DNA of 44,045 nucleotides from Nemertoderma westbladi (Eukaryota > Xenacoelomorpha > Nemertodermatida > Nemertodermatidae): positions 1 through 44,045 of the forward strand of contig JAUCBJ010008656.1 of NCBI GenBank assembly GCA_032718475.1, read 5' to 3'. The position numbers and the translations under genes are program-made. Under the pieces are notes generated by a model. That model was not told where the DNA came from. It saw only the letters and a list, made by a program, of their open reading frames with translations, and did no database searches. The first letter of the stretch is position 1. Each line of letters begins with the position of its first letter. Positions 1-9,275 of the stretch are shown here, piece after piece.

Positions 1-1359
1 GAATCTAAGTTTCTCTCCATTAGATAGTACAGAGTTCTGTATGTTATCTTTGTAATATTCATTAAAAGGTAACCATTTCATCTCATCTCCATTGAACTTG
101 ACGATCTCTCCCACCTTCACCGCTTGCCGGGCTTCGGTTCTAGCCATTTGACGCGTAAAACTTTCTTGGGCCATCGTGTTATTTAATATCGAGTTATCGG
201 TATATAAATTTCTCGGATTATGATCAGGTCTATAGGGAATGTCATTATCAACAGGTCTATAATTACCCTTAATAGGGTTCACTATAGGAGTTTCTACTTC
301 GCTAGCAGTATATATGCGTGTAGGCTCCACACCTTGCGCATGAGATACTTCAGACCTAACAGGTTGACACATTGTTACCGAGGGTGGTGGTATACCCCTT
401 TGAGTATTTACTAATTTATCGCGTTCTAGCGCGATACTTTGCTGCACTTCTTGCAACTCTAGCCTACTTTCCCTTACTGTGCCCTTGAATTGCTGAACAG
501 TCTCCTGCATCTGCCCGAGCAGGAGATCCATCCCCCGCCGTCTCTCGTCCACCCATTCGACCGCCGAAGCGGGAGTCGCCAACGTTGTAGCGGGCGGACG
601 AGGGACAACGGGCGACAAATCATGAATATTTCGCTCGGGGTCCAGGACCTGAACTGTTTCCTGGGCAGTTCTACTGGGCACAGGTAGCTTAGTGCTATGC
701 AGAGGGAATTTAGAGGTAGCTTCAGAGAGCACAGGTGTATCTATCACCGAAGGGGTGATTTCAAGAACAGGCCTAATTATTTCAGGCTCATCTACTATAG
801 TAGGGAGTCTTTCTATTTTAATTATTTGGTCTGTGGGCTCTGTACTACCTAAGTTGGTGTTATTTAGTTGCCTTTTAACAGCTGGAGGCAAATCAGGCAA
901 TTTCTGACGGTGGAATGTTCTTTTACGTCTGCTTAGACGAGATCTATTTCCTTTGCCTTCAGTATCGGTGGTATCGCCTTCCTCAGATGATGTATATCCC
1001 TGTCTTTTGGGAGTAGATCGATTCATCATCTGCATATTACTAGCTGTTAACTGTTTATTTATGCAGTCTTGATTCTCCTGAATGTTTTCCAATTCTAATT
1101 GGATGGTTTCTTCAGCCGCTCTCCGTTCTGCTTCTGCCACCGCCTCTGCCGCTTTTCTTTCCGCTTCGGCCGCTGCCATTGCCGCCTTTCTTTCTGCTTC
1201 GGCCGCTGCCATTGCCGCCTTTCTTTCTGCTTCTGCCGGTTTGGCCTCTGCCGCTGCCTTTGCCGCTGCCGCTGCCGCTTTTCTTTCAGCTTCGGCCGCT
1301 TTTCTCTGCCGTCGCTTCACTTTCCACTTGGGAAAAAGTAGCGTCTGTTGATTCTCCAT
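1..1359 (-). CDS. BEL/Pao-type retrotransposon ORF2 (Gag-like, runs off the window)
   Basis: An uninterrupted frame runs from the ATG at 1359-1357 to base 1, 453 codons, and continues beyond the left edge. Near the N-terminus, about 1100-1310, is an Ala/Glu/Lys/Arg repeat with several AEAERKAA-type units, a probable coiled coil or long charged helix. A basic, Ser/Thr-rich stretch follows, with SEEGDTTDTEGKG and LSRRKRTFHR. The last residues, VKFNGDEMKWLPFNEYYKDN, resemble the start of the DUF1759 region of BEL/Pao Gag, which typically reads FxGDxxxWxxF. Protease, reverse transcriptase and integrase would lie to the left. ORF2 overlaps the end of ORF1 by 74 nt in another frame. Either this is the natural layout or one long gag has been split by a frameshift. 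The element class is inferred from the DUF1759-like end and from the related copy at 8102-17210. Confidence 0.6.
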   Translation of the reverse strand, partial: MENQQTLLFPKWKVKRRQRKAAEAERKAAAAAAKAAAEAKPAEAERKAAMAAAEAERKAAMAAAEAERKAAEAVAEAERRAAEETIQLELENIQENQDCINKQLTASNMQMMNRSTPKRQGYTSSEEGDTTDTEGKGNRSRLSRRKRTFHRQKLPDLPPAVKRQLNNTNLGSTEPTDQIIKIERLPTIVDEPEIIRPVLEITPSVIDTPVLSEATSKFPLHSTKLPVPSRTAQETVQVLDPERNIHDLSPVVPRPPATTLATPASAVEWVDERRRGMDLLLGQMQETVQQFKGTVRESRLELQEVQQSIALERDKLVNTQRGIPPPSVTMCQPVRSEVSHAQGVEPTRIYTASEVETPIVNPIKGNYRPVDNDIPYRPDHNPRNLYTDNSILNNTMAQESFTRQMARTEARQAVKVGEIVKFNGDEMKWLPFNEYYKDNIQNSVLSNGEKLRF

Positions 1360-2239
1360 GGGTTGAGCGCTCCTCCAGCTGAGCTTTCCACTGAGCTGTT
1401 CCTTGAACCTGGAGACTCACCCTTTGAAACCAAGTCTTTACGGCAACTTGCAACGACGTGTCTTGCCTTCGTTTAGAAGCCTCCTCAAAGGCCGATAATA
1501 TTAGCCTGATTCGTAGAATTCTTTCTCTAACTTGATAAAGCCGTTGTCCCTGCTCTTGAGGTCCTTGTGGTTGTTGAAACAGTTGTCCTTTTACTCGCTC
1601 CATAGAGCTGAAGAATCCCTGTGCGTATCCGGCTGCGGACCTCTTCCACACAGCTGGATCGATGGTTTCCTTGGCTACTCCCATCCGGTGTATGTCTTCC
1701 CAGGCAGCTTCTGATAAATCAAACGGGAGTCCGGGTCCGGGGAAGTTCCATTGCGACTCGACCATGGACTTCAGTTCTTCCCTTGTGTATCCAGCATAAC
1801 TATCTCTAGTTGAACGCTGGCTTCTCGCCCAATCGATCTGGTGTTCTTCCACAGCGATCAATAACCTAGTGAGTACGGCTGCAGGAAGGATGAGAAGGGG
1901 ATCCGAATAAACCGCATCCATCATCTTTGCTCCGCGTTCTGGTGTCAGTTCTACAGTATCCTCACTACTGGAGCTGTTGGGCCGTTGAGAAGTAAGTTCT
2001 TGGCTCGCGGGTTGTTGCTGTTCTGCTGCTTCTTGGTCCCGCTTGACCTGAGCTCGAGTGCCTATGATAGACCTACGATGTTGGACCAGCCTAGGTTCTT
2101 TTATTACTACTGGAGGGATGACCTTCCTCACAGTGGGAGGTGAACTGAACTTACGACTAGACGGTTCTACGCCTCTATCTGAGTCGCAGATAGTTACATC
2201 TAATAAACTGTCTGACAGGTTCTGCTTAGTATCAGACAT
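1286..2239 (-). CDS. Retrotransposon ORF1, 317 aa, Gag-like, function not recognised
   Basis: Complete ATG-to-stop frame and the first ORF after the LTR and leader on the minus strand. The N-terminus is Ser/Pro/Gln-rich and probably disordered, to about residue 95. The middle, about residues 105-200, looks folded: an alpha-helical LLILPAAVLTRLLIAVEE stretch, then a Trp-rich part with WARSQR, SQWNFPGPG and AVWKRS. The last 100 residues are Gln/Arg/Lys-rich helix. I see no zinc knuckle, protease or RT motif and no match I can name. Its place just downstream of the LTR-leader suggests a structural Gag-like protein. It ends inside the start of ORF2. Confidence 0.5.
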   Translation of the reverse strand: MSDTKQNLSDSLLDVTICDSDRGVEPSSRKFSSPPTVRKVIPPVVIKEPRLVQHRRSIIGTRAQVKRDQEAAEQQQPASQELTSQRPNSSSSEDTVELTPERGAKMMDAVYSDPLLILPAAVLTRLLIAVEEHQIDWARSQRSTRDSYAGYTREELKSMVESQWNFPGPGLPFDLSEAAWEDIHRMGVAKETIDPAVWKRSAAGYAQGFFSSMERVKGQLFQQPQGPQEQGQRLYQVRERILRIRLILSAFEEASKRRQDTSLQVAVKTWFQRVSLQVQGTAQWKAQLEERSTHGESTDATFSQVESEATAEKSGRS

Positions 2240-3554
2240 GTTTAGGTGTACAGTTGAATGTCTACCGCTATATTACAGTCTGAGCAAGTCTAGTAACTCA
2301 GTATTAACTGCTAGCCTAGTAATTAATTACCGGTACTGCTACTCAGTGTAGCGTGATATATATAATATATTAGAATACCGGTATGCTTATAGTATATATA
2401 ACTATTATTACAGACTAGGTTTATCTCAGAATACCGGTATAATTTTAGCACAAATATATATAAATATATAATAGGCCTATCGGGAATACCGGTATACAGC
2501 TTACAGTTTTGTAGTATATATAATTATAATTATGGACTAGAATTAATTATAAAGTACCGGTATAGTTTCAGCCTAAATTTATAGAAATGAAGATAATAGG
2601 CCTATCGTAAATACTGGTATATCAATTATTTTAAATAATTGAATTTCTGAATTTTTGGGTTACTTGGTTACTTTACTTACTTTATTACCGTTATTTGAGC
2701 AGTAATCCATCTGATATTGAGACCTAATGGTTGTAGGGTAGGCCTACTATTTATAAATCGTTAGATTTGATTTATAATATATATATACCCGTTTTAATGG
2801 GTTTTGTCTATGTTTGAAATAAATGTTATTATTTCTGGGGAGTAATCACTACACAAAGCGGTGCGCTTTCAGTGAAGTGTTACTTATAGGACACTAAAAC
2901 AAATAATACTAATTTACCTAAGTTACTTAATACTACAAATTACGTACAATTCGGGTGAGATTACAATCTCTAAATAAACACAAAAATTTACAAAAACACA
3001 AAATACGAATTTTCAGGGTAATTTTACAAGAAGTCTACAAACCAGCCTAACAAAGGGTTAGAAATCTGGTTATTACAACGGACAGGGTACTACGGTATTT
3101 GAAAATAATAAGTAGTAGTAAATACACTGCGTTGTCCAGATAGGAAATACCACCGCCTGACGACCTATAGCCGTATCGCTATAGGTACTACGTTATGTAT
3201 CACGGAGTGTTCCTACCTAGAAGTTAATAGAGCTAATCGAACGTGCCTATCAACCACTTTACAACACAAATATAATGCCTACACTAATTACTTTCGGAAA
3301 GCACTGTACACTAAACCCTAAATTAGGTACGAGTACTTGTACAACATATAATCAGTAGTTAAATATACTTGAACAGCTAAAAGAACCACGGCATCTGCTG
3401 GAGTGACCGGTGCACAAAATCACCAGTCTTTACCTACGCCAAGCAGCCCGTGTAGTACCGGGGTTAATTTAACTATAACGGTATGTATAACAAACACAAT
3501 TATTGTAGGAACAAACTTGGGGAATGAATGTTGCGAATAATCGCATAAACTCTG

Positions 3555-4130
3555 AATAATAAATATTACGCTACGCGTACAAACCACTCAAACAAAATGC
3601 AGACCGAATACTGACAGACTACTATCAAGCCTAAACAAACTACGGTATATGCAGACTCCGAAATGATTAGGTAGTATGCGTTCTAACCCAGTAGTACGAC
3701 TTATTCTTTAGTTGGGGGTTTACCTTACAGCATTGGCTGCCCCTACTTCCTAACCGTTCTTTATCGGACAGATGCTTTACACACACCGAAATCCGTTCAG
3801 ACCTAATAACAGCCAGACAACTATCCAGCCTACAAATTATCTAAATAAATATTATACGCTACCCGTACAGACTTACACAAACAAAGTACAGACTCAACGA
3901 TGGCAGACTACTCTCAAGCCTAAATATACTACAGGACATGCAGACTCCGAAATGATTAGGTAGTATGCGTTCTAACCCAGTAGTACGACTTATTCTTTAG
4001 TTGGGGGTTTACCTTACAGCATTGGCTGCCCCTACTTCCTAACCGTTCTTTATCGGACAGGTGATCTACACACACTGCAATCCGTTCAGACCTAACAGCA
4101 ATCAGACAACAGTTCAGCCTACAAATTGTC
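3555..4130. repeat. 289-bp tandem duplication in the leader
   Basis: The block starting GCAGACTCCGAAATGATTAG at 3651 recurs at 3940, a 289-bp offset. Similarity extends upstream of both points and then through the TTCTTTAGTTGGGGGTTTAC block and the CCGTTCAGACCTAA block. The matching leader at about 15550-15760 has the block once, so the duplication is specific to this copy. Confidence 0.75.
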
Positions 4131-4305
4131 TGTACAATCTGATCAGGCTTACACGCCTTCTGTTCAATACTGGCCTACAAATAAAATAAAACTGACAGAA
4201 ATAAGTAAGCTCCAAAAGAAACAAGGGGTGTACAGTCCCTAATCTCTTAAACAGCCTACCGGTATACAATAATAAAATCGAATAATACTAATGTACTTAT
4301 AAGGG

Positions 4306-4440
4306 AAGTACCGGTTAGGACAGTTGGGCCTACGGACCTACAGAAGTACCGGTTCTGGCAGTTGGACCTACGGACCTACGGCAGTACCGGTTCTGGCGGT
4401 TGGGCCTACTGACCTACTGAAGTACCGTTCAGGTTTACCG
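4306..4440. repeat. 38-bp tandem repeat, three full copies plus a partial
   Basis: Units begin at 4306, 4344 and 4382, each with AGTACCGGTT followed by GTTGGRCCTACKGACCTAC. A degenerate partial unit follows at 4420 and runs into TTACCGGTTGACCGGTAC. The other leader copy (about 15925-15985) has a shortened version. Confidence 0.8.
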
Positions 4441-4568
4441 GTTGACCGGTACTTTCAACTTTATAGCTTACTGCAATAAAGAAGCTAAATATCCGTTATT
4501 GTTCTTACCAGAACAATATTAAACTGTATTTAATGCCTACACTGCAATACAGACTAAATATCCGTTAT

Positions 4569-5727
4569 TGTTCGCGCTTTTAGACCTTTGGCAGTTTAAC
4601 CCGCCAAATTAGGATGTCTTTAGATAATAAATCACTTTTAGCCTATGACAAGTATTTGATTCACTACACTAGTCGAAACCAATCTGTGCGCGATCATTCA
4701 CCCGCTGGATATACCCGGGAGATTGGGTTCGACGGCTTAATCTTATTGCTATGTAAGCCTAATGTATTATTCGACTGACAGTATTATATAATCTCTGACA
4801 ATATTATTCACCTTCGGGGAATATTAACAGTTCCTTTAGGACGTGGCGCTCTATCTATATAAACAGAGTTATGACTTAAACTACTCACAACGATATGGCT
4901 TAGTTATAATTCACATATATGGCGCATTCTTTAGGAAATGCTTCGTTATCAGTCTCACTCATACACAATGCTGCACAATACTGCACACTGATCTGCCGAT
5001 CTTCACTGATTTTAGTTATATATAAAAGGAACACGGACCGACTCATGTAGGGTCTATCAAATAACATTAGATTCACTTCAAACCACTTTAACATAAGTCA
5101 CAATCGTTATATGTAACCTTTCTCTCTTACCTTCGGTATATCAAGAATATTGGGTTTCGGGGTTATTTATCGTTATTCCAAATATAATAATTCATCAACC
5201 ATATTATGAAGAACTGACAGTAAATAGCAGTATAACAATAGAAAGACCAAACATCAGTTTGATAAATCAGTTTGGTTTGTTTTGTTATGATAACCAGTTT
5301 GATAACGGATATATGTCCTTATAATTAAGCCTACTAGTGTTAGACTCTGTACAGAAAAGCACAAATATTTCCAAGCCGTTCTCTCCTGGCTCAGGACAGA
5401 AAGACCAACAACACTGAAAACTGATAAGAATAACCTTATTTACAAAGGCTTCCACCCAACACAGAGAAAGAGCATACAGATAGGAAAATTCAGTTCAGTA
5501 GATCTGTGATAGGTCGAAATCAAAATCAACTCAAATCCTATTGGCAGATACTTTCCCAAGCTGGTTGGACAATCAAACGTAGCCCAGATCCCTTCGCACA
5601 GCGAATCAGCCAATCAGCCGGTAGCTTGCGCTATTCGAGTTATAGATCCCTTTTTAGAGTATTCTAGCGCCTGGGGGGAACTGGTTAGCAAGGCAAACGA
5701 ATCAGTTATCCCACAAAAACTTTTACA
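4569..5727 (-). mobile_element. LTR copy 1 (about 1.16 kb), left element
   Basis: One of three related copies of about 1.17 kb (also 8102-9275 and 16031-17210). Read on the minus strand it starts TGTAAAAG and ends AAAGCGCGAACA, giving TG...CA termini. The half nearest the leader (4569-5220) is clearly similar in all three copies, for example TTCCTTTAGGACGTGGCGCTC near 4830. The other half (about 5230-5720) has diverged from copies 2 and 3 or been replaced. It flanks the leader of the left element and so is probably its 5' LTR. The Gypsy fragment abuts it on the right. I could not find a target-site duplication. Confidence 0.6.
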
Positions 5728-6310
5728 CCGCTTGTAACGATCAGTAGTGGGAGTGGTGCGCGCGGGGATGGGTTTGGTGGTCACCAAGGTGGGGAACCAA
5801 TGGACACACTTGGGTGAGGGTTCCGTGCCCGACGTGGTGTCCCTGGTGGTGGTGTCCGAGCTCATGGTGTCCGATGTGGTGGAGGTGTCCCGCAACAGGT
5901 GGTGGCGGTTCCGGACAAGAGAACGTCCGGATGGCAATCGGACTACGTATTTACGGAGGGGCCGGGTTTTGGCAATGGTGCCGGCCCAGTCCCAGTGTCC
6001 AGTTCGTGGGTGCTGGATTCGGACAGGATCGCCGACTGCGAGGGCGGGGAGTGTACAGGCTCCGCGGTTGTAGGTCCGTTTGAGGCTTGCCGCGATGGTG
6101 GGTATCATGAGGTCAAGAGCTGTCCATGCGACCTGGTGGGTGTGCGTGAAGGTGGAGTGGTTTCTGGGAACCCAGGTGCAGACAGGGTGTCCAAACAAAA
6201 TTTCAGTGGGGGATAGTCCGTGCTCCCATGGTGAGTTTCGTAGTTCGAGGAGGCCTTCTAGGAAGGGTGTCGAAGAGACGCCCCCCTGGTCTTGTCTGTC
6301 TTGAGCGCCT
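5728..6310 (-). pseudogene. Gypsy integrase C-terminal region (frameshifted)
   Basis: Continues the integrase in a different frame from 6258-7346. The usual Gypsy C-terminal pattern can be seen: NSPWEHGLSPTEILFGHPV, then ALAVGDPVRIQHPRTGHWDW, then VRLPSGRSLVRNRHHL. A Thr/Ser-rich tail follows. No chromodomain is visible. The frame change lies near 6290. Confidence 0.7.
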
Positions 6311-7364
6311 TTACGGCAGATTCTGCCAGCCCGTTCGATTGGGGGTATTCCGGCGATGACGTCATGGGCGCGACGCCCCAATCGTGGAGGAACGATACGA
6401 ACGGCTGCCCTGTGAAGGGGGTCCCGCTGTCTGACTGAAAGTGGGTGGGGAAACCGAAGTGGCTGAAAATTTCTCGCATGGCATTTGCAGTCATGATCGA
6501 GGTGGGGGGTTTGGGAAATGGGGCAATCTCGGGCCATCCCGAATATTGGTCGACCACAGCCAGGAAGTGTCGACCCGTGTGCTTGAAGAAGTCGGTCGCA
6601 ATTTCCTCGAACGGCCGATTCGGGAGAGGGTCGGCAATGAGGGGCTCCTTCGGTTGGCTGGCGTGGTGAGTCAGACATGGGCTGCATGCACCCAGATATA
6701 GGAGTTGGCGGGCGCGTCGTAGCGACTTCTTGACGCCTTGGTGAGCGGAGTGTATGTGCGAGAGTGCGTCGCACCATGCCACAGCCGGGACAACTATGCG
6801 GGAGCCATACAGACCGAGATCGCCGTCGGTCGTTAGCTCCTCTCGAATGCCCCAATACGGGCGGACGCCGGAGCCGTGTGCGGCGGCGTTGGGGAACCCG
6901 GACTCGACTGCGGATCTTAGGGTGCAGTAGTCGTCATCATTGCGCGCCACGCGGGACAACTGGACGAGGAGGGGGTCCGGTAGTCGGCCATGGACGGTGT
7001 CATCGAGGTTGGTAGCGACAGACTCGGTGACGGCCTGTAGATAGATAGCCATCTCGCCGTCATCCATGATGTTGGTGGGAGTGGGGTCGTCGACGGGGGA
7101 CCGGGATAGGGCATCCAGGTTTCTGTGTTCCTTGCCCTTGCACCACGTCGTGGAGAATGAGTACGGCGCCAAGTGGGTTTTGAGCCGTTGGAGTCGCATA
7201 TTGTCCGTCACGTCCCATGTATATTTATCCACTATGGTAATGAGGGGTTGATGGTCGACAACCGCGGTAAAGTGCGGGAGGCCCAACAGATATAGTTGGC
7301 ATTTCTCCACAGCCCAGATGAGTGCGAGCAGTTCCAGCTCCACCATCGCATACCGGGATTAAGT
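6258..7364 (-). pseudogene. Gypsy RNase H and integrase core
   Basis: Frame of 362 codons from the Met at 7346 (the preceding stop is at about 7362). The N-terminal part is RNase H (VELELLALIWAVEKCQLYL, then FTAVVDHQPLITI, then TTWCKGKEHRNLDALSR). The integrase core keeps the catalytic triad in context: D of ATDFF, D of FQSDSGTPF, and E of NGLAESAVKALK. The zinc-binding region HxxxH...CxxC is shortened (GACSPCLTHH). The frame ends at KTDKTRG by a frameshift. A stop separates it from the upstream RT-connection segment. It is a dead copy. Confidence 0.8.
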
Positions 7365-7640
7365 GTCGGTGACGAACCGAGATCCGCACTCGATGAGTCG
7401 CCAGTCGGCGTCATGGCGCTGGAGCAGCGCGTATCCGAGGCCATGTAGTTGCAAGGCGTCCATCTCCAGCACCGTGTCTAGTGCCGGGTCGTACGGTGCC
7501 AGAATGGATGTCGTCACGAGTCGCGCCTTTGTATCTTCAAACGCCCGCTCATGGTCGTCGTTCCACAGGAACTGGTTCCTGGAACTGGTTCCTGGAACTG
7601 AGGAGGGGCCGAAGGGGTGACATAGCGCTCGATATCTCAT
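7359..7640 (-). pseudogene. Gypsy RT-connection / start of RNase H
   Basis: Residues FLWNDDHERAFEDTKA and ILAPYDPALDTVLEMDAL match the end of Gypsy RT and the start of RNase H, where the first catalytic acid normally sits in a D-A/T-S context. Here that context reads EMDALQLHGLGYALLQ. It ends with a stop after VTDT, just before the YAMVELELLA segment that continues the domain. About 7565-7601 holds a 13-bp tandem repeat (GGAACTGGTTCCT) that pads the coding sequence. Confidence 0.65.
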
Positions 7641-7668
7641 GGGAGAAGGGAGCGAGTTGCTTCACCAA

Positions 7669-8101
7669 TCACACGAAGCTGCGAAGGTCAGTGATATTTG
7701 CACCACTGCAGGTTGACCCACAGACGGGGCAGTTGTCTCTCCCCACCGGATGTCTGCATCCGCAGTTGCTGCAGTTCGTGCCTGACTTCATGTTTGCGCG
7801 ATTGCGACCGTGGCTTGGGGGAGCAGCCGGGTTTCCGCTGTTGTGGTGGTCAATGCCATGATTGTAACCTCGTTGTCCCCATTGGGGCTCTGTCGAGGCC
7901 CGTTTATCCATTTTATATAGGGAGAGTTTTGAGATCGCTCCCGAGCCGAGGATGGCGTCGTTCTGTCCGCTGGCCTCAAATGTTTGGCACGTCGTCACAC
8001 ATTGATCCAGCATTGGTTGGGGGAGATTTTTAAGAGATTGCGTCGGGTCTCCTCGTCGCAGATGCTGATGAGGATCTGCATTACGAGCTGGTCATTGCGG
8101 C
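7669..8101 (-). pseudogene. Gypsy Gag tail with zinc knuckle
   Basis: The open frame 7669-8013 carries a CxxC-x3-H-x6-C knuckle (CSNCGCRHPVGRDNC) after a Gly/Asn/Arg-rich linker, the normal end of Gypsy Gag. Upstream, in another frame, 8020-8101 still reads like Gag helix (NDQLVMQILISICDEETRRN). It is cut at 8101 exactly where LTR sequence begins. Protease and RT should follow the knuckle and are absent. Confidence 0.65.
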
Positions 8102-9275
8102 TGTTCACGCTTTTAGACCTTTAGCAGTTTAACCTGCCAATTTTAGGTGTCTTCTAGGTTATAAATCGACTTTAGCCTATAACAAGTATTTGATACACAT
8201 AAAGTTACATTAGCCGTAGCCAGCCTATGCGCGATCATTCACCCACGGTTAAGGGAGACTGGATTCGGATGCTCTGACCCTATTGCGGTGTAGACCTACT
8301 GTATTATTCGATTGATTGTTACTATAATATCTCTGACAAATATTATTTACTTTCGGGAAATATTAACAGTTCCTTTAGGACGTGGCGCTCTAAATATGTA
8401 AACAGAGTTATGACTTACACTAAACACAACGGTATGGCTATTGATTTACGTATAAGGCGCATTCTTTAGGAAATGCTTTGCTATCTGTCACACTCATACA
8501 CACTACCTCACACTGCTGCACACTGATCTGCCAACCTTCACTAAATTTGATCATATATAAGGAGAACAGCAACTGACACATGTAGGGTCTATGAAATATC
8601 ATTCAATTCACTCCAAAACCACTATAATGTAAGTCGCAATTGCTATATGTAACCGGTCTCTCTAACCTTCAGTATATCAAGAAGATTGGGGTTTTATGAT
8701 TATTTATCGATATTCTCCAAATATAGCAACATATCCATCAACTGATAACAATTAATAACCAACAGTAAATAGCAGTAAAATAATGCGGTGAAAGGTATGT
8801 ATAGTATGATATGATAGGTATGACAATATGATAACAGTTATACGTTTCTATAATCAAAGCCGTTCTAATGTTTGGCTAAAGTCTGAAACACAGAATAATT
8901 CCACAGCCGATGTTCTGGGCTCAGGAAAAAAGGTAAACAAAGACCATAATGCATTGCGCGATTTCCCGGAGGCTTCTGTGCAAATAAAATGAAAATCGCT
9001 CTGATTGGTCGAGTGAGTGAGCCTGAACAAAGAAAGCCAAAAAGTTCCACGTCTACATATCAGCTGATAGATGTCGTCATCTGAACTACACTGTATTAAG
9101 AGTATTTTGGCGCATTGCGGAATAAGATTGCTTGTTATGTCCGCTAAAGTACACATACAGAAAATGTCCACTAAAACACCTACACAGTAGGAAAACGGCT
9201 TTTTATGTCCGCTAAAACACCTACAGAGTACTTTGCGGGGAAAATGACTAGCTAGATCCGCAAAAGCCTTTTACA
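8102..9275 (-). mobile_element. LTR copy 3 (proposed 3' LTR of the right element)
   Basis: It starts abruptly with TGTTCACGCTTTTAGACC at 8102 and ends ...CTTTTACA at 9275, so this copy defines both LTR borders independently of the leader. It is close to 16031-17210 throughout, with scattered substitutions and small indels. On the minus side it is preceded by GGGAGCGG, a weak polypurine-tract candidate. It carries a 105-codon ORF shared with copy 2. Confidence 0.65.
8854..9171 (-). CDS. 105-aa ORF inside the LTR, conserved between LTR copies
   Basis: The frame MDIFCMCTLADITSN...FSQTLERL lies inside the LTR. The same frame is open in the other LTR (16787-17107), with two length differences of 12 and 9 nt that both keep the frame. 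The diverged left LTR lacks it. There is no recognisable domain; a Cys/Ser-rich start and SDFHFICTEASGKSRNALW are the most conserved stretches. It may be a real LTR-encoded peptide or chance persistence. Confidence 0.3.
   Translation of the reverse strand: MDIFCMCTLADITSNLIPQCAKILLIQCSSDDDIYQLICRRGTFWLSLFRLTHSTNQSDFHFICTEASGKSRNALWSLFTFFPEPRTSAVELFCVSDFSQTLERL

Larger units (their letters stand above)
2240..4568 (-). mobile_element. Long untranslated leader of the left BEL/Pao-type element
   Basis: No convincing ORF. From about 2371 to 4568 it aligns by eye, with small indels, to 14250-16030 in the same orientation. Shared blocks include the AATACCGGTAT-rich start, the run near 2822 (GTTATTATTTCTGGG) and the block near 3420. 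Both copies sit between an LTR and coding sequence of the same strand, so this is read as the element's 5' leader. It is unusually long and rich in TACCGGTA and TAGGCCTA palindromes. Copy 1 is longer than copy 2 mainly through an internal tandem duplication (3555-4130) and 38-bp repeats (4306-4440). A less likely reading is that leader plus LTR form one 3-kb LTR. Confidence 0.5.
5728..8101 (-). mobile_element. Decayed Gypsy/Ty3 retrotransposon fragment
   Basis: Minus-strand remains in the order gag tail with zinc knuckle, RT-connection/RNase H, integrase, integrase C-terminus. Protease and most of RT are missing: the knuckle region ends near 7669 and the next recognisable segment, NDDHERAFEDTKA near 7570, belongs to the RT/RNase H border. 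The block is clearly richer in G+C than the flanking DNA. Both ends abut copies of the 1.17-kb LTR. Either those LTRs were once this element's own, or the fragment was trapped between two other elements by recombination. Confidence 0.75.

Noticed and set aside
1082-1382. Plus-strand Ala/Ser- or Phe/Cys-rich frames
   Set aside because: They are the complement of the Ala/Glu/Lys repeat in retrotransposon ORF2.
5747-7015. Plus-strand frames of about 60-108 codons over the Gypsy region
   Set aside because: They are shadows of the minus-strand integrase and RNase H frames in G+C-rich sequence.
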